Of a DNA stretch of 28,176 nucleotides, positions 23,218 to 28,176 are shown in pieces. Position 1 is the stretch's first letter. Each line of letters begins with the position of its first letter. The notes beneath the pieces were generated by a model that made no database searches, was not told the DNA's origin, and saw only the letters and a list, made by a program, of their open reading frames with translations. Made by a program: the position numbers and the translations under genes. Source of the stretch: Opitutales bacterium UBA5694 (GTDB lineage: Bacteria > Verrucomicrobiota > Verrucomicrobiia > Opitutales > Opitutaceae); NCBI GenBank assembly GCA_002420185.1, contig DIHO01000007.1, positions 1-28,176 of the forward strand, in the 5' to 3' direction.

Positions 23218-24297
23218 ATGATTCGACTCCCCATTGTTACGTTTGCCCTACTGCTCTCGGCTCTTGGAGCCGGTGCGGCCAACCTCACGTGGGACCCAAC
23301 CAACGGCTATCAATCGGACGAAGTCGAATTATCGGGCCTTCTGCCACAGGAAATACAGCGCGTTCTGGACTGGATGAACGCCGGTCGCAAAGCCGAGGAG
23401 AACAAAAACTACAGAAGAGCCCTCAGGAAATACAAAAAGGTCAATAAAAAGTATCCCAAGAGTCAATATTCCCCCGAATCCCTTTACCGGACCTCGCAAA
23501 TTCGGCTAAAGCAAGACAAAATAGATCATGCATTCGACGCATTCGAGTTGATTGCCTATGTTTATCCGAGCTACGGAAGCTTCAACGACACGATCGGCGA
23601 AATGTACAAAATCGCAGTTCGCAGACAGGTTAGCTTTCGGCAGAAGATTTTTGGCGTTTTACCGGGATTTCTAAATTATGATCGAGCAGTACGGTATTTT
23701 GAACGACTCGTTTCGATCGCCCCCTATAGCGACTACGCTCCGCTTTCTTTGATGAATATAGCTCAAATTTGGTCGAAACGAAAGAATGATACCATGGCGA
23801 TCTACTCGCTGGACCGTCTCATCACCCACTATCCCAAGAGCTTCCTGACTCCAGACGCCTATATCCAATTGGCCAGTACACATGCGAATTTGGTAGATGG
23901 ACCGTACTATGACCAAAGCAGCACAGAAGATGCTATCACCTTCTTCGAAGACTTCCTAATACAGTTCCCCTCTAACAATAGGGTCGACGAAGCAGAGAAA
24001 GGCCTTTTCGAGACGCAGGACCTCATGGCCTTGAGCAAAGTGAAAATTGGAGACTTCTACTTTCACAAACGATCAGACTTCCATGCTGCCAGAGTTCTTT
24101 ACAACGAGGCAATTACGATTGCTCCGAAGTCTGGAACCGCCGAAATTGCTCGAAAGAAGCTGAAAATGATTGAGGTGAAGGAGGAGAAACTCGGTATCGA
24201 AAACGAGCCTGAATCTGAAAGAGAGGCGCCTACCGTCGAAGAAATGGAGAAAAAGGCGGAAAAGCGGGCAAAAAGAAAAGTACTGGGCATATTCTAG
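23218..24297 (+). CDS. Exported TPR protein, BamD/YfiO-like
   Basis: A 359-residue protein with an N-terminal signal peptide (hydrophobic 5-17, likely cut after LGAGA near residue 20). There is no lipobox cysteine, so unlike classical BamD it is not an obvious lipoprotein. The body has TPR-like helical pairs typical of YfiO/BamD: ALRKYKKVNKKYPKSQYSPE, YFERLVSIAPYSDYAPLSL, IYSLDRLITHYPKSFLTPDA, EDFLIQFPSNNRVDEAEKGL. The last 50 residues are highly charged (EMEKKAEKRAKRK). BamD works in insertion of outer-membrane beta-barrels. The next gene encodes an LptE-like lipoprotein, which supports an outer-membrane assembly role. A general cell-envelope TPR protein is the alternative. Confidence 0.75.
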   Translation: MIRLPIVTFALLLSALGAGAANLTWDPTNGYQSDEVELSGLLPQEIQRVLDWMNAGRKAEENKNYRRALRKYKKVNKKYPKSQYSPESLYRTSQIRLKQDKIDHAFDAFELIAYVYPSYGSFNDTIGEMYKIAVRRQVSFRQKIFGVLPGFLNYDRAVRYFERLVSIAPYSDYAPLSLMNIAQIWSKRKNDTMAIYSLDRLITHYPKSFLTPDAYIQLASTHANLVDGPYYDQSSTEDAITFFEDFLIQFPSNNRVDEAEKGLFETQDLMALSKVKIGDFYFHKRSDFHAARVLYNEAITIAPKSGTAEIARKKLKMIEVKEEKLGIENEPESEREAPTVEEMEKKAEKRAKRKVLGIF

Positions 24298-24331
24298 ATC
24301 CACCGAGGTCTTCCCTTCGTAAGTATTTTCT

Positions 24332-24850
24332 ATGCGACCTTTTCTCCACACACTTTTGTGCATCGGCATAATCATCAGCCTTGCAAGCTGTGCTTCGTAT
24401 CAGATGGGGCAGCCCGGCGAATCAGATTCCTACCGGAGCGTCTACGTTAAGCCAATAAGGAACGACTCGACCTATCCATTGCTGAAGGCGAGCTTGACCG
24501 CCTCTCTCCGAAAAGCGATCTCAGATACAGGATTTCTAGACGTCGCAACCTCTAAATCCGCTGATACTATTCTCGAGACCAGAGTAACCTCAGTCAACAG
24601 AGAGATAGCTGCAGTTTCGTCCATTGATGTAGGCCGAGGTAGAAAGTACGAGCTTGAGTTCGAAACGCTCTGTACCCTCTACCAGAAAGTTGGTGGCCAG
24701 CTTGAACCGGTTTTTGTGAATCGCAGAATAAACGTGAAGCAGGACATTTTTGCAGACAGCGGACAGGTAAACGCGGAGCACCAGGCAGGACCTGAAATCG
24801 CTCGCAAGATCGCCCAGCGAGTCACCGAATCTATTATAAGCACTTGGTAG
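24332..24850 (+). CDS. LptE-like LPS-assembly lipoprotein
   Basis: A 172-residue outer-membrane lipoprotein candidate. The signal peptide ends in the lipobox SLASC, with Cys20 as the lipidated residue. The body has the LptE-like pattern YRSVYVKPIRNDSTYPLLKA, SLTASLRKAISDTGFLDVA, and a C-terminal helix PEIARKIAQRVTESIIS. LptE partners LptD to place LPS in the outer leaflet. It follows the BamD-like gene by 34 bases. The family is diverse and the sequence match is by pattern, so the assignment is probable rather than certain. It ends with TAG. Confidence 0.75.
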   Translation: MRPFLHTLLCIGIIISLASCASYQMGQPGESDSYRSVYVKPIRNDSTYPLLKASLTASLRKAISDTGFLDVATSKSADTILETRVTSVNREIAAVSSIDVGRGRKYELEFETLCTLYQKVGGQLEPVFVNRRINVKQDIFADSGQVNAEHQAGPEIARKIAQRVTESIISTW

Positions 24851-24912
24851 GCTCTCTTCGCCTTACATTTTGGTATCGCAATTGGATCCGTCTTATCTCT
24901 AATCGGACACCT

Positions 24913-25569
24913 ATGCAATCCCCACTACTTGTTCCTTCGATGCTTGCAGCCGACCATACGAGATTGGCGGAGGATATTGCTGCCATTGAAAGGCTCGGAA
25001 TAAAGTGGATACACATTGACATAATGGACGGGCACTTTGTTCCGAATCTTTCTTTCGGACCGCAAACCGTTGCAGACCTTCGACCGAAATCAAAACTGTT
25101 TTTCGATGTACATCTCATGCTCGACAATCCGCAGGACTATGTTGAAGCATTTATTGCCGCCGGGGCTGACCAAGTCTCTATTCACGTCGAGCCCAGTTAT
25201 GACATTGGCGTAACACTTGAAAAAGTCCGAAGCCTGGGTGCAAAGCCTGGCATCGTTTTGAACCCAAGAACCGACGCTAGTCACATTCGCCCCTATCTCC
25301 CTTATGTCGACATTGTGCTAGCGATGACTGTTCAACCCGGATTCGGCGGTCAATCATTCGATAATAGTGTTCTCGAAAAGACCAAGCAAATCGATGCTTA
25401 CCGAAGCGAACACTCCCTGAACTTCAGACTCGAAGTAGATGGAGGGATCGATCTTGATAAAGCTCGTATTTGTCGTAATCATGGAGTGGATACATTTGTC
25501 GCCGGTACTGCATTTTTCAAGTCCGACGATCAGACAAAATTCCTGAGTGAAATCGAGTCGATGTTCTGA
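24913..25569 (+). CDS. rpe: Ribulose-phosphate 3-epimerase
   Basis: A 218-residue TIM-barrel enzyme that interconverts ribulose 5-phosphate and xylulose 5-phosphate in the pentose phosphate pathway. Motifs: VPSMLAADHTRLAEDI, HIDIMDGHFVPNLSFGP with metal ligands His and Asp, FFDVHLMLDNP, MTVQPGFGGQSF with the phosphate-binding glycines, and LEVDGGID. The start at ATG 24913 gives the typical N-terminus; in-frame upstream codons from 24844 do not resemble the family. It begins 62 bases after the LptE-like gene and is followed at once by hpt. Confidence 0.95.
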   Translation: MQSPLLVPSMLAADHTRLAEDIAAIERLGIKWIHIDIMDGHFVPNLSFGPQTVADLRPKSKLFFDVHLMLDNPQDYVEAFIAAGADQVSIHVEPSYDIGVTLEKVRSLGAKPGIVLNPRTDASHIRPYLPYVDIVLAMTVQPGFGGQSFDNSVLEKTKQIDAYRSEHSLNFRLEVDGGIDLDKARICRNHGVDTFVAGTAFFKSDDQTKFLSEIESMF

Positions 25570-25570
25570 C

Positions 25571-26155
25571 GTGGAAATTTCGCAGAAAAAGCCTACATAT
25601 GGACTCGAGGATTTAGAGTCCGTTTTGCTATCCGAAACCCAAATTGCGAATCGTGTTTCGGAACTCGCAAAAGAAATTTTATCTCACTACGGCGACAGGG
25701 ATATCACGATAATTTGCGTGCTTAGCGGTGCTATCGTTTTTACATCGGATCTTATTCGCAACCTCAAGCTTCCAACTCGACTAGATTGTCTTAGATCAGA
25801 CAGCTACGGCAGTTCAACAAAGCCCAATGACCCTCCCCGCATATCAAGCCCGCTTAAAAATGATATTGAAAATCGACATGTGCTTCTGGTCGACGATATT
25901 CTGGATACTGGAAACACGCTCTCGGAGCTTATAGAGCACTTGGGCCAATCGAAGCCCGCCTCTCTCAGAACCTGCGTACTTCTCGACAAAAAGGAGCGAC
26001 GCCAACTGAAAATAAAAGCGGACTATGTCGGGTTCAATGTTCCAGATGCCTTCGTTGTAGGCTACGGACTCGATTTCGCAGAGCACTACCGGTCACTTCC
26101 GTGCATAGGCGTACTCAAACCTGAATTCCAAAAAGGGTCTTATTTCCAGTGCTGA
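25571..26155 (+). CDS. hpt: Hypoxanthine phosphoribosyltransferase
   Basis: A 194-residue purine salvage enzyme that makes IMP (or GMP) from hypoxanthine (or guanine) and PRPP. Motifs: VLSGAIVFTSDLIRNL at the pyrophosphate-binding loop, LRSDSYGSSTKP at the flexible catalytic loop, VLLVDDILDTGNTL for PRPP, KADYVGFNVPDAFVVGYGLD for the base. The start chosen is GTG 25571, one base after the rpe stop; another GTG in frame at 25547 would overlap rpe by 23 bases. Tight spacing with rpe suggests an operon linking pentose phosphate and nucleotide supply. Confidence 0.93.
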   Translation: MEISQKKPTYGLEDLESVLLSETQIANRVSELAKEILSHYGDRDITIICVLSGAIVFTSDLIRNLKLPTRLDCLRSDSYGSSTKPNDPPRISSPLKNDIENRHVLLVDDILDTGNTLSELIEHLGQSKPASLRTCVLLDKKERRQLKIKADYVGFNVPDAFVVGYGLDFAEHYRSLPCIGVLKPEFQKGSYFQC

Positions 26156-26218
26156 TTTTAAAATTCGTCTATTGCTTAATCTTGATTGGCTCGCCTATGC
26201 ACGCTTCGATATAACGCA

Positions 26219-27091
26219 ATGATACTGGCTAAAACTTGGACAGACTACGAGATCCTGGAATGCGGTGAGGGCATGAAAAAAGAACGCTGGGGTGACATCA
26301 TTTTAGTCCGACCCGATCCCCAGATCATATGGCCCTTAAAATCGAAAGACTGGGGAGAGTTCGATGCCTTTTACCATCGTAATAGAAAGGGCGGCGGGAA
26401 CTGGGAATATCGTCGGAAGATACCTCCATCGTGGAATATTAAATATGACAGCTGCACTTTCAAGATCAGGCCCACCGATTTTAAGCACACCGGCCTTTTT
26501 CCCGAGCAGGCAGTCAACTGGGACTGGTGTCGCTCGAAGATCAAACTTTCACAAGGCAGTCCCAAAATTCTAAATTTATTTGGCTACACTGGTGCGGCAA
26601 CGATTTCAGCTGCGAAAGCAGGTGCTCAGGTTTGTCACGTGGATGCGGCAAAAGGAATGGTCACCTGGTGCCGGGAAAACGCTTCATTCAGTGGGCTTCA
26701 AAACGCCCCTATTCGATTCATAGTCGACGACTGTATTAAATTTGTTGAACGAGAGATCCGCAGAGGAAGCCTATACGACGGAATTATTATGGACCCCCCA
26801 TCATACGGTAGAGGTAGCAAGGGAGAGATATGGCAATTCGATCGCGACCTTTGGCAGCTTCTTCAAAAGTGCCGCAAAATCCTGTCCGCTTCACCCCTAT
26901 TTTTCCTCGTAAATGCGTACACTGCGGGAATTTCTCCGACCATAGTCGGAAACTTGCTGAGGGAGGCTCTCTCGGATCTGGGAGGAGGTGTCACAAGCGG
27001 CGAGATTGGTCTACCGATCAGTGATAGCCTGAATGTACTGCCTTGCGGTCTTTTTGCCCGGTGGGATTCCCAACATTTTTCGCAATTCTAA
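26219..27091 (+). CDS. Class I SAM-dependent methyltransferase (RlmI/RlmK-like)
   Basis: A 290-residue methyltransferase. SAM-binding motif I is ILNLFGYTGAATISAAKAGA, followed by an acidic residue at the end of strand two (CHVDAAKGMVTWC). Motif IV is IIMDPPSYGRGSKGE, the DPPSYG type found in RNA methyltransferases of the RlmI/RlmK group (PF10672). The N-terminal 100 residues hold WEYRRKIPPSWNIKYDSCTF, conserved in this subgroup, and no PUA domain is seen. The substrate is most likely RNA (inferred from family). The start ATG 26219 is preferred over an upstream TTG at 26186. It follows hpt by 63 bases. Confidence 0.8.
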   Translation: MILAKTWTDYEILECGEGMKKERWGDIILVRPDPQIIWPLKSKDWGEFDAFYHRNRKGGGNWEYRRKIPPSWNIKYDSCTFKIRPTDFKHTGLFPEQAVNWDWCRSKIKLSQGSPKILNLFGYTGAATISAAKAGAQVCHVDAAKGMVTWCRENASFSGLQNAPIRFIVDDCIKFVEREIRRGSLYDGIIMDPPSYGRGSKGEIWQFDRDLWQLLQKCRKILSASPLFFLVNAYTAGISPTIVGNLLREALSDLGGGVTSGEIGLPISDSLNVLPCGLFARWDSQHFSQF

Positions 27092-27170
27092 CGCAAATCG
27101 ATGTGGTTAGACTTGCCCTAGAAGGAGCGTAGACAACTCTAACCCAGCTGTGCACCGTAATCGATCGGAT

Positions 27171-28028
27171 ATGAAATTTAACGACTTCGTCAGGAGAAAT
27201 TTTTTCTCCTTCTACAACGACATAGACTTCAGTTCTTACCAAAAAGAAAAGAGACGTCTGCAAGCAGAGCTTCTCAAGCTACAACATTGGGTCATCAAGA
27301 ATAACAAGAGGGTGGCTCTCGTTTTTGAGGGTCGAGATGCCGCTGGAAAGGGGGGATCCATAAAGCGATTCACCGAGTACATGATGCCGAGGCATTTCAA
27401 CGTAGTTGAACTCGGTATACCGACACACAAAGAATCGAAAAATTGGTTTCGACGATACGAAAAATACTTTCCCTCAGAAGGGGAAATCACTTTCTTCGAC
27501 CGGTCTTGGTACAACCGTGCACTTATCGAACCGACGATGGGCTATTGCACAAAGTCTCAGTACAAATACTTCATGAATAAAGTTCTGAAGTGGGAGGAAT
27601 CCCATATAGACGATGGTCTGATCATGGTGAAAGTCTATTTGTCAATATCCAAGCACACCCAGTTTTTTCGTTTCAAAGAGAGACAAGTAGACCCATTGAA
27701 ATACTGGAAATATTCGGAGAACGACCGATATGCCCGGAAGTATTGGGATCTATTCACAAAATATAAAGAGCAGATGTTTCGACGTGCTTCATCTGACAAG
27801 AGCCCTTGGGTGATTATCAACTCGAACAACAAATTGGAAACTAGGCTAAATTCAATGCTCTATTTTCTATCTCAGATTCCGTACACCAACAATTTCGATT
27901 ATCGCCCCTTAAAAAAGGTAGACAAGCAACAGCGGTATTCAATAAATGAAGACGGTATATCCTTCAACAATCTAAACTACCGCCAATTCCCTCTACTAGA
28001 AACGCTACACGGACCGAAAGAGCAGTAA
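27171..28028 (+). CDS. ppk2: Polyphosphate kinase 2
   Basis: A 285-residue PPK2 that transfers phosphate between polyphosphate and nucleotides. Walker A is FEGRDAAGKGGSIKRF (52-67), Walker B is TFFDRSWYNRALIEP (107-121), and the lid region carries RQVDPLKYWKYSENDRYA. Typical PPK2 single-domain length is 230-300. The subclass (direction and nucleotide preference) is not clear from motifs alone. Start ATG 27171 is preferred; a GTG at 27150 adds seven residues. A 79-base gap separates it from the methyltransferase, so it may have its own promoter. Confidence 0.93.
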   Translation: MKFNDFVRRNFFSFYNDIDFSSYQKEKRRLQAELLKLQHWVIKNNKRVALVFEGRDAAGKGGSIKRFTEYMMPRHFNVVELGIPTHKESKNWFRRYEKYFPSEGEITFFDRSWYNRALIEPTMGYCTKSQYKYFMNKVLKWEESHIDDGLIMVKVYLSISKHTQFFRFKERQVDPLKYWKYSENDRYARKYWDLFTKYKEQMFRRASSDKSPWVIINSNNKLETRLNSMLYFLSQIPYTNNFDYRPLKKVDKQQRYSINEDGISFNNLNYRQFPLLETLHGPKEQ

Positions 28029-28141
28029 TCGCTTCTTCAATGACGGACTCGAATCTGTCTAAACCAAAAGCACTTACCCTGTCAACGGCTAGACTCCACC
28101 TACCCCTAATTTTCATGGGAGGTTCGGTTCTTAAAATCAAA

Positions 28142-28176
28142 TGGCACGCGGCGAGGGAGTCGAACCCCCAACCTCC
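28142..28176 (-). tRNA. tRNA 3' end (partial, CCA encoded), anticodon outside window
   Basis: Read on the minus strand: end of the anticodon arm or variable loop, then a T arm GGGGG-TTCGACT-CCCTC, the 3' acceptor strand GCCGCGT, discriminator G and CCA. The T arm pairs in five positions (one G-U). The anticodon is beyond the edge, so the isotype cannot be given. The implied A1-U72 pair with G73 is a weak hint of tRNA-Trp. The preceding 113 bases (28029-28141) show nothing else. Confidence 0.8.

Noticed and set aside
24844..24912. Longer N-terminus for the ribulose-phosphate epimerase from 24844
   Set aside because: The extra 23 residues do not resemble the family, overlap the upstream stop, and the ATG at 24913 gives the standard start.
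28142..28176. 3' end of a tmRNA
   Set aside because: The T arm looks similar, but tmRNA has A as discriminator before CCA and an alanine-type acceptor end; here the discriminator is G, so an ordinary tRNA is more likely.

Overview
The window reads as a chromosomal segment of a Gram-negative (diderm) bacterium, most likely a verrucomicrobial lineage close to Opitutae. This is inferred from gene content and protein style, not from a marker gene. Supporting content: KDO synthesis (kdsA), a BamD-like lipoprotein-assembly TPR protein and an LptE-like lipoprotein (outer membrane with LPS), a B-family DNA polymerase, a cysteine-free L32, and an rpmF-plsX-fabH cluster. Nearly all genes are housekeeping. 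I see no insertion sequence, phage, integrase, CRISPR array or rRNA. A partial tRNA sits at the right edge.

Layout. 1-1528 (minus): an ACP-FabZ fusion followed by a ketoacyl synthase cut by the window edge. 1760-3343 (plus): a GT4 glycosyltransferase and a YbgC-type thioesterase. 3389-5145 (minus): queG and aroK, overlapping by 4 bases. 5235-6881 (plus): an FAD oxidoreductase fused to an MnmM-type methyltransferase. 6893-9432 (minus): polB with a coupled small membrane protein. 9770-12798 (minus): a tight operon proS-clpS-DUF2017-like-zinc ribbon membrane protein. 12909-16322 (plus): a membrane-anchored unknown, argA, and a cytoplasmic parvulin. 16374-17216 (minus) kdsA; 17422-18039 (plus) orn. 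18184-20579 (minus): trpD and a glmM reading frame interrupted by two in-frame TAG codons, with a TPR-like fragment behind it. 20814-23159 (plus): rpmF-plsX-fabH. 23218-28021 (plus): bamD-like, lptE-like, rpe, hpt, an SAM methyltransferase and ppk2.

Functional themes: fatty acid and phospholipid initiation (plsX, fabH, ACP-FabZ, KAS), envelope building (kdsA, glmM, BamD-like, LptE-like, glycosyltransferase), tRNA wobble-base modification (queG and the FAD-MnmM fusion lie next to each other, separated by aroK), arginine and aromatic amino-acid synthesis, protein turnover (ClpS), and RNA/DNA maintenance (Orn, PolB).

The two observations most worth following: (1) the 548-residue FAD oxidoreductase-MnmM fusion looks like an independently assembled counterpart of MnmC, with the opposite domain order and an unrelated methyltransferase subtype; (2) glmM, normally essential, keeps every catalytic motif and an unbroken frame but carries two internal TAG codons, and the adjacent TPR-like frame carries a third, although TAG is an ordinary stop for at least six other genes in the window.
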